The translations under genes and the position numbers were made by a program. From NCBI GenBank assembly GCA_024305405.1, contig JAKNDB010000086.1, positions 1,301,001 through 1,365,000 on the forward strand: a DNA stretch of 64,000 nt, read 5' to 3'. This document shows, piece by piece, positions 51,213-63,959 of the stretch. A model generated the notes under the pieces. It ran no database searches. It was not told where the DNA came from and was given only the letters and a program-made list of their open reading frames with translations. The stretch comes from Dirofilaria immitis. Taxonomy: Eukaryota > Nematoda > Chromadorea > Rhabditida > Onchocercidae. Every line of letters begins with the position of its first letter. Within the stretch, counting starts at the first letter, position 1.

Positions 51213-51377
51213 ATGATGAAGTATTACCATTATCTGCTAATGTATGTATTTCATTTTTTGTTGCAGTGTAATGAAAACTCGGTGATGATAATGCTGGAAG
51301 ATACTTGTTACTGTAGCAATGCAGATTTGATAGTAAAGCCGCATAATGGACCTCAGCCAAAAAGTGACAACCGTTAA
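51213..51377 (+). CDS. possible small secreted peptide, or terminal exon at 51266
   Basis: An ATG at 51213 begins a hydrophobic leader (MMKYYHYLLMYVFHFLLQ) followed by CNENSVMIMLEDTCYCSNAD and a polar tail to TAA, 54 residues with three cysteines. Alternatively TTTTTTGTTGCAG at 51265 is a splice acceptor and 51266-51377 the last exon of a gene whose previous exon ends at 51041 (both phase 0). Confidence 0.3.
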   Translation: MMKYYHYLLMYVFHFLLQCNENSVMIMLEDTCYCSNADLIVKPHNGPQPKSDNR

Positions 51378-52069
51378 TATGCCATTACAACACGCTCACC
51401 TTTATTATGCAATCGAACAACTCTTCAACTACGTTTGTCTTCATCTACTATACAACGCTACTATTCATTATTCGAGAAAGTTTGTGACTTACACTATTTC
51501 CGAAATAGATAAAAAAAAGTGATTTCAAGACAACTGAAAAAGAATGCATGAGTCTGAAAGATGCTAAATATTCGTCACTAGTAATAAATAAATAGTAGCA
51601 CATATTAGGTGAAAGTGTCACTAATAATTTTTTAATTTATCATACCTTTTAAAGTTTGAACATTTTGACTAGTCAGTTAGATGTGATAAATTTCGAGCCC
51701 AGTTGCGTTTCATCTGAATATTTTGAAAAGGCTTTAAATTTTTTTGATAATGCTGCTATAAATCATACAAAACCTTTAAACGTTGTAGCACCAATACGCG
51801 TAGATAACTTCATGCATATCCAAAAGAAATAATTTAATAAATCAACTGCTTATTGCTTATTTCGAAACAGTGAAATCTATTCAATTACAATAAGAAATCA
51901 ATGTCTTGAAATATTTATTGGTACCAAACTTGATATTATCTCAATAAACAAGTACAACGACTGTTTCCGCTGCAAAGGACTTGTGCTTATGACAGAATAA
52001 TTTGAACAAAGAAGCATTTCAATTAAATCAGAACAACAATCAATCTAATTGCCGAACTGCTAATTTAAG
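51378..52069. other. 5' flank of unc-29; signal-peptide exon not found
   Basis: The unc-29 initiator exon (signal peptide, ending in phase 1) should lie upstream of 52070 but no candidate met the phase and composition requirements. Confidence 0.4.
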
Positions 52070-55000
52070 GATTGGTGCTATGTTCGGATGAGGAAGAACG
52101 TTTAATGGTGGATGTATTTCGAGGGTATAATTCTCTCATCCAGCCAGTTCGTAATTTAAATGAAACTCCGATCATTGTTAAAATTGCTTTGCAGCTCGTC
52201 CTACTCATTAACGTTGTTCGTTGAAATTTTTCTAAAATATTCCAGTTTTTCTCCGAATTTCCTAAAATATAATTAGAATTATTTATGATCAGCATGAGCA
52301 GTTTAAGTGGCCAAGATTTTCCGAGATATTTACATTATTTGCTTTTCTTCTGTATCTGTTGTACCATTACTTAATATGGATCAGTTATATCTGATTGATT
52401 ATGGATATTTTGCCTTTTCAAGTTTTATAATATTCGCTATTTAGGATGAAAAGGATCAGGTTATGCACACAAATGTGTGGCTTACTTTGGTTAGTTGTTA
52501 TCCTTTATATTGTATCATTTTCAGTCATGTTTCAAGTGAATTGAGCATTTGATTGTAAATTAATCAGAACTTTGACTTAAATTGGTAATTATTTTTTCCA
52601 TTCATCTAAAAGGAATTCATTTTAATTGAATAGACAGGCAAGCTATAATCTAAAAATGATAGATTAATGAACTATTTAAGGGCGAATACCTATTTGCAAG
52701 TGAATGATTTTTATGTAGGAATAAAATTTCATCCGATCAGAAATTTTAGAAGTGGCACGATTTCCAAATGCGTTGGAATCCGGTAGATTATGGTGAAATT
52801 CAAAATATTCGAGTTGCACCCGACAAAGTTTGGTTACCTGACATCGTCTTGTTCAATAAGTAAGCTATATGGATTGGTCATTTAATATTAAAATCTATTT
52901 CCATCAGGAATGGTATATTCGCTTAATTTTTCAGACAAAATGTTTTCAAGATGAAAAGCGCTGAAATTCACTTACTACTGTTTGCTATTTTCTTGTATAA
53001 AAGTTTATTTTATGCAAAAAAATGCCGTAAGATGGGTAGATGAATCTACGCAACAAATAGGCCCAAATTTTAAATAATAAGATGTGAGATCATATTCACT
53101 GAGATTGAAAAATTTTAAATTAATATTGCAGCGCTGATGGAAACTATGAGGTATCATTTATGTGTAATGTTGTAATCAATTATAAAGGTGAAATGCTATG
53201 GGTGCCACCAGCGATCTACAAGAGTTCCTGCATCATTGATGTTGAATTTTTCCTTTCGATGAACAAACATGCCACTTGATTTTTGGCTCATGGACAGTAA
53301 GCTTTATAGCATAATCTTTAAATTTTTATTCTGACTTTCAACCTAAAAGTTAAATTTTTTGAATTGAACTACGCCAGCAGCTTCAAAATTTTATTTAAAA
53401 ATTTTCTTCTCGATTGCTCTTTAAAAAACATTTGACTGGTAATTTATAAATGTTTCACAACGTCTTAATCCATAAGACTCTATTTTTTGCTTATCATATT
53501 TACATTAGCAACTTTTTATTGCTTATAACAAATGCAAAATTCAATTTCCTAAGCTATGCGTTTTTATGTAATGATAACTGAGTCATTCGAACAAATGTTT
53601 AAAGAAATATTTGGAAATGTTGAAAAAAATTTTTAAAAAATGTTTAAAAAAATATTTCATTGAAGCGATAAAGACTTAAAAGTGAAGAACGACTAAAAAA
53701 ATTAGAGCTATGTCTTTGTTGTTCAAACTTTCTGTATCTGTTAAACGGTATAAATTTGTAGTACAATGAAAATGAGATAAAGCTTGAATTCGAGCAAGCG
53801 GAGTGGGTCGACTTATCAGAATATGCGCCAAGCTCAATTTGGGATGTTATGGATGCACCTGCGGCTTTGGTCAATAAGCGTTCACGCATCGAATTTCAAG
53901 TCAGAATAAGGTAAAATATAATCTGGAACAAAATACAGTGAGATGACCTAAACTATGATAATTTAGCCAGTGTTTCTTTCGTTTTCTATTTTATGTATGT
54001 TTTTCATGTAACTTATTATACAGTTTTACTAAACTCAAGTGTTTTATATAAATAAGTCGCAGTTGATGAACATATTGGTTTGATTGAAACCTCCGTGTTA
54101 TCGAAGAATAGAAAATTTGATTTGTGACAAATTTTTTTTTTTATATACCTATCAAGATAATGCAGTAGTAATCAATTATCAGTTCTCTTCCCTAAATGCC
54201 TATTTCAATTCTATTTTTTTGGATTGCGACCAATTGTTTTTCCTTATTTCAATATATTCCTAAATGTTTTCGAAATTTATTTGAAGCCTATTATTTAATA
54301 TACCAAATTGCTTAGGAGAACACTTGTTTGACTGCATAATTGTCGGAACTAAAAATGTCCTCCATTTAATGTCCAATGTTCATCTTTGTAAAAATGTCGC
54401 AGTAATTTCGAGATTTAACAAATTAAATTTTGGCAGATTTTCATTATATCATAAATTCTAAATTTTCAATATTTCTTTTTCAGACGAAAGACTCTATTTT
54501 ATACCGTCGTACTAATCATTCCAACTGTATTAATGGCGTTTCTAAGTATGGCCGTGTTTTTCCTGCCCACTGACTCAGGTTTCTCAATTTATTTGGATTT
54601 TTTTATTTTTGGTTAAATTCTATTCTAATAAAAACACATATGTAGAAATTCATTTGTGTGTAGTTTCTCATAAAATTTGTTGCATATTTTTCGTATCAGT
54701 CATATCATACTTCGTAAGTATTAACAAATAAGGCAATTTCAGGTGAGAAAATGACACTCACCATATCAGTATTACTTTCAATAGTTGTTTTTCTATTGCT
54801 CGTCTCCAAAATTCTACCGCCGACCTCATCCACAATCCCACTGATGGCGAAGTATTTACTGCTCACTTTCGTGCTCAACGTTATTACTATACTTGTTACT
54901 GTTATTATAATTAATGTTTATTTTCGTGGTCCAACTACTCATCGGATGCCCAAATGGGTGCGAACTGTTTTCTTACAGGTGAACACTTTATAACGCTACT

Positions 55001-56300
55001 ATGTTGATCGTTTTCATTTTTTTGAATTCTAATTTTTCAAGCTGTTTGCAAAGCAGTTTCAACTTGTTTTTGATAATTTATTGCTAAAGATATTTCACAA
55101 ACTTACTGAAATCTTTGTATATTTTTTGCAGTTGTTTTTGGGAACTATAATTTAATAATCAAAAAATTATTTTTATTTTTTTTATTACACTGTGGTGAAT
55201 TAGCATAGTTTATTGTAACTAAGATTTATAGAAATTATTTTTATGAATTTAAATTTTAAACATTCTGAATACAAGTGTTATAAATTGCTAGAAAAAAAAA
55301 TTGATTTGTTTCTGTTGAACGCGAAATTACTTAGTTAATGATCATTTAGAATTTATCGTTTACTTTAGGTAATGCCTAAATTGTTGTGTATGCAAAGGCC
55401 AAAACCGTTATTGCGTAACATTACCCAGAAAATGGCCATTCAATTACTGCCGCATTTCCTGATATCATTGAATTCAAACTCAATCCATCTATACATCATC
55501 CATTGTGCCCATCAGTTGATATTGATAATAAGTATGCGTTAGTGACTTTTTGATATCAAAATAGAAAATGTTTTTTAAAGAAGGTAATTCCATATATCTG
55601 AAATTTCTATCTTATGAGCAGTTCGTTGTTATTTTAGCCGTCATTTTGCCATTTAGCATATCTTTTACACCATCGAATGTTTTCTATCTCATTCAGGCAA
55701 CCGCCAGCAATAGAATTAACTCACGTTGACAGTATGGAGCAGTTGGAAAAGGATCCATCTACAAGTGCTTACTATCCACTCAGTCCAGATGCTTTACGTG
55801 CGATTGATGCCATCGAATATATAACTAATCATCTGAAGCAAGAAGAGGAATACAAAATGGTCACATTTACATATTCTTCACTGAAAGTTATATTGCAGTA
55901 GAGATGTTAATTTCATCATCCAATTTTTTTGATAATTAGACAAGCAATTTGATTACTGATCATAACATTCATTATAATCTTGTAAGATATGGGTGAACTA
56001 ACTGATCAGACATTCTTCTCATAATGCTGATTAACGGCGTAATTTTCTAATATAATCAAAATTGATGATGTCTTTTTTCATTAATGGATGATATCAATTA
56101 AAATACAATTATAGTATCGCGACGATTGGAAATATGTGGCAATGATTATCGATAGATTATTGTTATACGTATTTTTCGGTATTACTGTTGGTGGTACCTG
56201 CGGCATATTATTCTCTGCGCCTTATGTCTTTCAAGGCGTTGATCAACGAGCTGAATTGCAACGCCTTATTCATTTGTACAAAAACGGCGGCGAAATTTGA
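52070..56300 (+). CDS. unc-29: UNC-29-type nicotinic acetylcholine receptor subunit (levamisole receptor, non-alpha)
   Basis: Exons: 52070-52215, 52445-52489, 52750-52859, 53132-53296, 53762-53910, 54484-54578, 54743-54978, 55369-55531, 55697-55859, 56115-56300. In C. elegans UNC-29 is an obligate subunit of the body-wall-muscle cation channel opened by acetylcholine and levamisole. Visible: N-terminal [36 protein letters not shown]; the Cys-loop from CIIDVEFF to QTC; no adjacent cysteine pair in loop C ([10 protein letters not shown]), so non-alpha; M1 [21 protein letters not shown]2 [21 protein letters not shown]3; a cytoplasmic loop with [10 protein letters not shown] and [21 protein letters not shown]4 [19 protein letters not shown]. 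Missing bases at about 53251 (C-run in FFPFDE) and about 55450 break the frame. The signal-peptide exon is not located. Confidence 0.95.
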
Positions 56301-57680
56301 AAATGTTTAACTTTATTATCAGACTACACACTAATTTTAGGCTTCAAAGAATACTTTTCTCAAAAAGATATTTCCAGAAGCTGCTAAAGTAGTTCTCGGG
56401 CTACCAACAACATTTTACTATATATCTATTATTTTTGCTTAGCTCTAATTAAGAAATTCCCCATAAGTAATGACCCGTAGTGGACTTTTGTTCCCTTTTT
56501 GAATTCTAAGAAAGTTTCGCATCCTCAATAGTGTTTTTTCCAGGAAGAAAATTATTGAATATGATGAAAAGAGATAAATGGAGGGGAAAAAAAACAAGAT
56601 TTAACCTTATTATTCTATTTATTTTGTTAGGAATTTTAATAACGAAAATATTGGACAAAAGAAACGACACATGAGATAATCAGTGGAAGAAATTTGAAGA
56701 TGTTGGAGTTCAGCTTTTGTAATTTGAACAATTAAGAAATAGATAGTGGAAATTAAAGTGTTATTAGAATCACTCTATTAACTTTGGCTGTAGAATGATG
56801 ATATGATTTCACTGAATTATTCTCTGACAGTTCATATAAAGATTTGAAATCCCTCCGAGATTTATTAATGCTTATTGTAATCAATGGATGCAAAAACTGT
56901 AACTTAAAATCACATTATGTAACTCGCCTAAACCAAGAATTAACATCTCCGAAAAAGAAATCTTCTATCGGTAAAATGCATTAAGCATTTTAGCTTAGAT
57001 CTTTCAGAAATAAGCGTGGAAACGTGACTATATCAGAACAAACCTCATAAGCATTTCTTTTATAACAAGAGATTATATGATGGAAGAGATGATCAACTTA
57101 GATCTTGCAGAAAACAGTCACTAAAATAATTATGATTTTTTAAAGTGAAATTGTATTTTGATTTTGCCATTGCCATTTCCACCGAATTCAGAAACTACAA
57201 GCTGCAGTGGTTACTACAACTTTTTTTTCGAAAGATATTAATTATAATTTGGGGAAGCTTATTGGATGACAACAACTAAAGAGAAATTTATTCTGATCAT
57301 AGAAGCATACTTTTTTATATTTTAAAGGAATGAGAAAAATCGAAAATTCATAAATTAATGAACCTATTTAAAAATAAAGTAACATCAAGCTCTTTTATTG
57401 CATCATTTCATATAAATAGGTTAGGATTTCTCAGATTTTCATCAAAACTAAATAACATTAAACATGAAGATCCATTCCATAAATGTCATAGGCCTGAATT
57501 CGATAGAATAAGTATTTTGTTGCTTTGAGAAAGTTGTAATTCGAATAAGACTTTTCACCAATGTTGTTTAATTAATTTTTATCCCGAAATTAGCGATAAT
57601 GACTGATAAGTGATTAATATTGGTATCAGTGTGAAAGTGAAGATATTGTTATGATTCCACAGGCTGTGTTGGACTTCTCT
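56301..57680. other. convergent 3' flanks, nothing else seen
   Basis: AT-rich DNA between unc-29 (+) and the two-repeat gene (-). Confidence 0.6.
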
Positions 57681-59559
57681 TCATTTGTATCCATTTCGAC
57701 ACAGCACTAGGAAATCCATAACAGCTGGTCCAACTATTGCTGCATCTTTACCGCCAAAGCCAGCTGTTGCTTTTTCCATCTTCATATGCAAATTTCCTAG
57801 CAGTTCAGTACCTTTCGACGTTTTCAGTACGCATGGTACGCAATTGCCGACGTGCAGAGGTTTGAATATACCAACACCATCCTTAACTTCCTTGTACGGT
57901 ATCCATTTGTACTCGAAACCAAGCTGCAATAATTGAGTAAACCATGTTATATCACGATGCATTTGACATATGTCTTTTCAAGTCCAGTTTTATCATCCTG
58001 TATCAACTATACTCAAAATCAAAGTGCATTGGGTAAATCCTTCTAAAATGTAGGCGTTGACTGTATAATCTAAAATTTTTGTTCATAACTAACATTTTCG
58101 GGCTGTGGGACAACAATCATTTGCATAGATCCAAGTTCTGCACCCGAGTTTTCTTGGCCATTCCAACCAAAATGTGCTAGCGTTCTTTGGGTTGCATCCG
58201 GATAAGCTCGTCCGAAGACCGGTTCACCGTGCTTATACCACAGTGCTACATAACTGAACGTCTGTGTGCCGTCATCATTTTTCAATTTACGACCACCTCC
58301 CTAAACGATAATTGAGCAATGATTATAAAAGTTAGCAGAGAAGAGAAAATGGAATACGGTAAATAAAGACATTGTCTTATTTAACTTACAGGAATCGGGT
58401 TTTTCGCTTCCGGAAATGGATCACGATATTTAAGATCTATCCATGTATCTTCATATATCTTGATACCAGTTGGCGGGGCTTTAATATTTCGAAATAGAAC
58501 TAGCAAATCCTGTATGACATGTTTTCATAAAAATTACCGGAAGAATAAAGCAATGAAATAGTCCACAACAGCAGCCTCTCTGTACAAACATTTTGTTTTT
58601 ATTTCTTATAGGATTAGATCATTGAGATGATCTGAAAATTTGACCAAATCACACCATACACGTCATACCGTATCGCACAGTTTAGTATATGGTCTTTACA
58701 TATATTTACATGTTACCTGAATTTCGCCACCTGAAAGTGTTTCATTTTTACCGTTGTGACCAACATTAGCGACATCTTTGCCCATATCGATATATCCAAG
58801 TAAATTCTTCCCGTCCTTCGTTTTCATTAAAACCGGAGTTGACTGACCACAATGCACTAATTGCAGCAGTTGATCATTTTCACGGTCTTTATATGGACGC
58901 CATTCATACCAAAAAGCACTTTTCTTGAATTGCTGCACAGGATCTTGTTCACTACATGTTAGGATTTGGATTTGTCCGCCCAAATCACGAGCTCCCGTTA
59001 GTTCCACCTGCAAAATTTAATTTCGATTTGAACGTTCTTTTAAAGTAGAAAAGTAAGAAAATATCTTTTAAAAGTTTGTATTATGTGCGCTTTATTTAAA
59101 TATTTTTAAATTAAGCAAAATCAAACACAATTCCGCAGAATTGACTATACGATATGCCTCCATTCATACGTATAAATATCGTCGAATTTTAAGAATTTAT
59201 TGTTTTCTTCATAATAGTTAATTCTCCCAAAAACTCAATCTTTAATGATTATTTTGCATTTCTCCTACCTTCTATAGATGAGTTAAAAATGTTATACAAA
59301 CCTTGCTATACGGGAATGAACACTCTACATTCCCATTATTGCTCCAGGCTCGTCCATGGATTGGCTTGCCAAATTTATACCACAACGCAACATACATATT
59401 CTGTTGACCCTTAACCCTAACAGGATTATCTGGAAACGGTGAACCGATTGTATTATATGCCCAAGTATCTTCAAATTCCTTTGTCATCGTTCTAGGAGCA
59501 AAGCGATCGAGCACAATTAAACCGGGCACAAGTATTATGATACAAGCAATGAATATCAT
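57681..59559 (-). CDS. two-repeat nematode family protein with N-terminal hydrophobic segment, unknown function
   Basis: Five exons on the minus strand, all phase 0: 59302-59559, 58717-59007, 58390-58509, 58094-58300, 57681-57923, about 372 residues. It starts with a signal peptide or anchor ([16 protein letters not shown]). Two tandem copies of about 170 residues follow, each with EDTW, a DPFP/SPFP-x-x-NP motif, YVALWYK-x-G-x-P-x-x-GRA, a Trp-containing YEWRPYK / [12 protein letters not shown] motif, a THV/VHCG-P-V/C-LK/MKT-K-DG/KG-LLG block and a glycine-rich GHNGK / GFGGK end. I know the GRA(W)-type repeat only as an uncharacterised nematode secreted or membrane family. An AATTGCAG acceptor upstream of the ATG (near 59605) may be the trans-splice site. 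No frame breaks. Confidence 0.88.
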
Positions 59560-60617
59560 TGCATTACAATTTTTGCTTTTATGGATGAATTATCTTGCAG
59601 TTCTGCAATTAGCATTTTGTATTTAATTAGTATGTATTTCATTAGTAAAACGGCTTACTGCACTGTTGTTTGGAACTTTGGCTGTACTTTTTCATATATA
59701 TATATATCACATAGCAGGTTGAGATTTGAAAGTGATATCGAATGCGAATAAGATATTCTTGAATATATTCAAAATTATTAATTAATTGTCGTAGAACTGA
59801 ATTACATTTATAATTGTTTTGCTTTAAAATATCTGATAGGCAAATCTCTGTACATTGTCCTTATACATGATTACAGAAATGGAATAGAATCGCTTCTTTC
59901 AATTTAAAGAATAATTTATGTGAACAAGTACAAAATAAACTGTAACTTGAAGAGAGTTGATTAGTCAGAAATATGTCAATTGATCCAATATTCTATTGAA
60001 ATATGTCAATATTTGTTTCAATAGGATTTGGGACACAGTTTCTACAATGATTGGAAGGTTAATTTAATATTTTATTACTTCTCCAGTCAACGATATAAGT
60101 CGCACAAAATAGTGAGGAAGCTAAAAGTGAATAAATAGCTCGGAATCGGTATTCCATACTACAGCTATTTTTTCTTCTCGTTCTCTTTTAGACATATTAA
60201 ATTATCTAAATGAATTAGTTAGATAATTTAATATGTCATCAAACAAATATAGGATAGAAATAGATGTTTATTGATTGATTCATTTGTCTCCAGCTATTTT
60301 TTAAAAAAAATGATATTTTAAATAAAATAACTATGGAACAAAAATATCCTTTACATCAGTGATAATTCCTTATTATCAATTGATTATGTTTGAAGCAATT
60401 CTTAACATGGCTCCTTTGTTACATTTTTAACTTGAAAAAATTCCGGTTCTTCAAACCAAGAATGTGATCATTGAGCATTTATCATATGAGTTATTATCAA
60501 TCAATGACCAAATATCGATTCTTCAAAACTTTTAAATTTGAAAAAAAAAGGAAAATACGATATTATGCAATTGACTTTTTCATAACGAAGGGACACAAAG
60601 TGATTTTTTGCTGAAAT
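59560..60617. other. AT-rich flank with a hairpin repeat
   Basis: No exon supported; a perfect inverted repeat lies at 60191-60237. Confidence 0.55.
60191..60237. repeat. perfect 19-bp inverted repeat with 9-base loop
   Basis: Arms 60191-60209 and 60219-60237 are exact reverse complements (GACATATTAAATTATCTAA). Confidence 0.95.
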
Positions 60618-61841
60618 CTATATATTTTTTCTTAACTGTTGTTCATAAAGCATATTATGAAGTGAAGAATATTGTGAAGTGGCGTCATTTTGAAGAACCT
60701 GCGATATGAAATATTTTTCACTGATTTTTTTTTCTGAATTTCTGAATTTATTCATGATGTTTTGTTGTCCGAACACATCGCGGTTTCTTGAATATATCCA
60801 GCAAAAGTTATTCACGTGAATTCAACGATTTTAAAAGGTAAGAATGATACATTAATGAATTTTTTAACAATGTTATCAAATAGAATTGCATTGTTATGAG
60901 AACTGGTCATTCTCCTACTAGCTGATAGTTTAATTGCTAATAGATCAAGATTTGTGTACATTTTAATATTACGAAGAGTGGGCAATATTGTAATGAGAAG
61001 AGAAAAGGAAGAGATAATGTAAAAAAGAATACAAAAGTATTAACACACACAATGGAGTAAGAATTCATTGTAACATGACTTATAGATTACTACATCATCT
61101 TTGAACGTTAAGAATATTGCAAGGATGCACAAATGTGTTCAGAAGTCGCAATGTACAAATATGTTAATTCATAAAAATAGCACTATTGAACGATGATGCA
61201 TTTTCAGCAAATGATTTCTTTAGTTCTCCTATCATCATACACCGTAGTTTGCAGTAACATCATAGCATTCGAAACTTTATTCTAGCCAAAACTTTCATGA
61301 AAACTTAACTGCATTTAGAAAATTCAAAATAAAAATCAATTTTCCGGAGAACTGTAATTTAGGAAGTGATTAAAAACTATTAGATAGGAAATTTATCTAA
61401 GCAACAAATAATCGATTTTTCAAATATAATTCCACAATAACACTAGGGCATCATTGATTTTAAGATTTGTAATATGCAACATGCATCAATTAAATTTCAT
61501 TGAAGAATGAGGTATGTATACTTTACTGACCTTTATAATAATACGCTACACTGTTTCTCGTTATAAATATTTTCATAGGTTTTATAAGTATTTCTTCAAT
61601 GAAAAGGATATATCTAGGACAATAAATATTTGCAATGGCATAATCTCAATTTTATACTAATCATACGTAGCCTATAAAAAAATTTTCTGAGAACTTTTAA
61701 GTTCAGATTTTCTTTGATTCTAAGCATGTATAGCTAGCTGCTTTACTTACTGTATTTATTATTTCTGAACTTGCGCTATATTCAAAATTTCTTGTACAGT
61801 GCAAGGAGTTATGTGATGAAGATGAGATCAAACTTCGAACA
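60618..61841 (-). CDS. two exons of an unassigned minus-strand gene
   Basis: Exon 61751-61841 has a CATTTCAG acceptor and a perfect GTAAGT donor and is open (VRSLISSSSHNSLHC, then RNFEYSASSEI). Exon 60618-60698 has a TATCGCAG acceptor in matching phase 0 and encodes a Gln/Asn-rich end (ATSQYSSLHNMLYEQQLRKN) to TAG. The upstream frame of the second exon is also open to about 60815, so its acceptor is not certain. No family recognised; 5' exons not found. Confidence 0.4.
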
Positions 61842-62825
61842 CTGAAATGGTTAAGCAGACGGATGATGTATTTTATTGATTCAGCATTCAATCCTTACTA
61901 AATGATCATTTGATCTTTTAATCTTTTAATTTCGTTATCAGCATCTTGGAAAATATTTTCTTAGGGAAACAATTTTTAATAATTTTGCGAATAAATCGGC
62001 AAAACTCAAATTTAATCCCAAATTCAGCAAATTCAATGAAGCGCCGAAATTTCAATCATTATAGAACTTTGTAGAAAGCTTGAAAGTTTCAAATTGAAAA
62101 ATAGAGATGAATTTCAACCGTATGTAGAATATAATGGTTACTATTGAATTTAATCACAAAGATTTTTAAGACTTCCTTCATAAGCAAAGCTCTTCGATTT
62201 ATAGAGCTAATTGTTTTTATTAAATCATGTTAAATTTAAATTAAATTGTCTTAAAACTGTCATCTTCTCTAATACTTGTTACTTTTTCCATATCTGATGT
62301 TCATGTTTAGCTTACTCAATTACATATTTCACTTCTAATTAAATGGCGGAACTTCTGATAAAAACTTATTCTTTCAATTCGGCTACATTGGAACGTCAAC
62401 TACGTGAAGCACATCTCACTTCAAATAATATAGTTCCTTTTATTATCATTTGATAATCAAATGGGAGTGCACGCCTCTTAAATCCTATCATTTGATTACG
62501 GTAGATCAGTGATTATTAGGAAACCCGAAAAAAATTGCGGTAAATTTGATTTCTGTTAAAATTTATTGCCGATTGTCATCGCTTTGAAAAAAGGCATCTT
62601 ATGTATATGAACAAATGTAGCTAAATGTGGAAAAATGGGCTCCTTTTTTTTATTGATTTCATCCTTTTCTATATGATATGATATACCATTGATTTATTCC
62701 ATGTATGGTCTAAATGATCTCTACATGATCTTATTTCTTTATCTTATGTACCTCAGACGATTACTCATTGCCTACATCTTGCTCATGAAGCAACTCATAG
62801 TATGTTTACTAATCAAAGGATTTCC
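61842..62825. other. AT-rich, one short candidate exon
   Basis: At 62343 a plus-strand ATG opens a 36-codon frame (MAELLIKTYSFNSATLERQL) with a GTTCCT donor-like site; not supported further. Confidence 0.35.
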
Positions 62826-63070
62826 AGGGTAAACAGTCCATCTGCAGTCGGGCTCTCATAACCATTTCCTTCTTCCGGAAGAAACAACTCGAAAAACTCT
62901 AAATAATCTATCCGCAAGTGGTGGAACAATTTCTTCCTCTTGTCAGTATTGGTAACTTTCGATCCAACAAATCTTTCCAGACATAATTAATTGTCTACGA
63001 AGCATCAATTCGTTCTCTCGCTTTCCTTGCTTTTTCACGATAGTGATGAAAAGTACTTCATCTGATATAA
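62826..63070 (-). pseudogene. decayed or misassembled coding segment, unknown family
   Basis: On the minus strand, frames on either side of small indels look coding: KKQGKRENELMLRRQLIMSG, then FELFLPEEGNGYESPTADGL in another frame. The block is more GC-rich than its flanks. It could be a transposon relic or an exon hit by indel errors. Confidence 0.27.
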
Positions 63071-63238
63071 CTATTGATATCTTGCGAGAGATTCACATAC
63101 TGTATACAGTATGCATATGAAAGAAGAGAGAAGATATCGGCGTATATTTAAACAAGGAAATAGTTGAGAATTGCCATTTAAAGTGGTCAGATTTAAGGAA
63201 TAATATCTAAGAAAATGTTTCCAATGAAGGAAACAAAG

Positions 63239-63276
<38 letters not shown>

Positions 63277-63305
63277 GATTATTATGATTATTATTATTAT
63301 TATTA
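63239..63305. repeat. (ATT)n microsatellite
   Basis: About 22 trinucleotide units with two ATG interruptions; on the minus strand it reads as poly-Asn. Confidence 0.95.
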
Positions 63306-63861
63306 TACAATGAATATATTTAATTTAAGCGAATGATTAAATTTAATATTTTCAAACTTTATTCTTATGCACTCTAAATGGACTGAAAACAATTTAAATG
63401 ATACTGCTATTGCTGTTGCAAGAATAGTATAAAACAATATTGGAAGAGATGGAGAATGATGAAAGATGTGCATGGCATATGGTTCTTAGCTGAATCCCGA
63501 TTTCTTCAGAATGATTCATAGAAGAGACGTGATAAAAGAATGATGAAGGCAGGAATGTTATAATTCTAGAAATATCTATGGGAAAAGACAGAGAAAGAGA
63601 GAGTGAGAGAATTAAGGTAGCTGAATGAGAAGGGAAGGTAAGGCTAACGTTGTTAGTAGAGCTTAGGAAAGAGATAATTGCATAGTGAGAGAGAAGCTTG
63701 GGATTAGTTTTCGTTCGGACTACTGATTTGGGGAAGAGTATGGTCGATAAAATGGGGAAGGGTTGATAGATGATTATTCCAAGAGATATCTGAGATATGC
63801 TGATATGGAAAAAGTCGAAATACCTCAACGATAATATGATTCCATTGTTTACAAATTTCTC

Positions 63862-63869
63862 TCTTTCAG
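63862..63869 (+). promoter_or_regulatory. probable trans-splice acceptor
   Basis: A CTCTCTTTCAG site 30 bases before the ATG of the basic protein at 63900. Confidence 0.45.
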
Positions 63870-63899
63870 TGTTAATTATTTTCAAAGAAAAACATTGTT

Positions 63900-63959
63900 A
63901 TGAAAGGAAGAGGAAGAGGAAGAAAAAAGAAGGCATTGAAGCCACTACGGGCTCCACAG
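63900..63959 (+). CDS. first exon of a basic protein, cut by the window end
   Basis: ATG followed by 20 codons (MKGRGRGRKKKALKPLRAPQ) ending at donor CAG|GTTTGA. The Arg/Gly/Lys-rich start suggests a nuclear or nucleic-acid-binding protein. The rest of the gene lies beyond the window. Confidence 0.5.

Noticed and set aside
63071..63310. Poly-Asn minus-strand frame
   Set aside because: Translation of the ATT repeat.
63394..63885. 163-codon minus-strand frame
   Set aside because: It is the complement of a purine-rich (GA/GGA) tract; its composition (Ser/Leu/Ile runs) is explained by the repeat.
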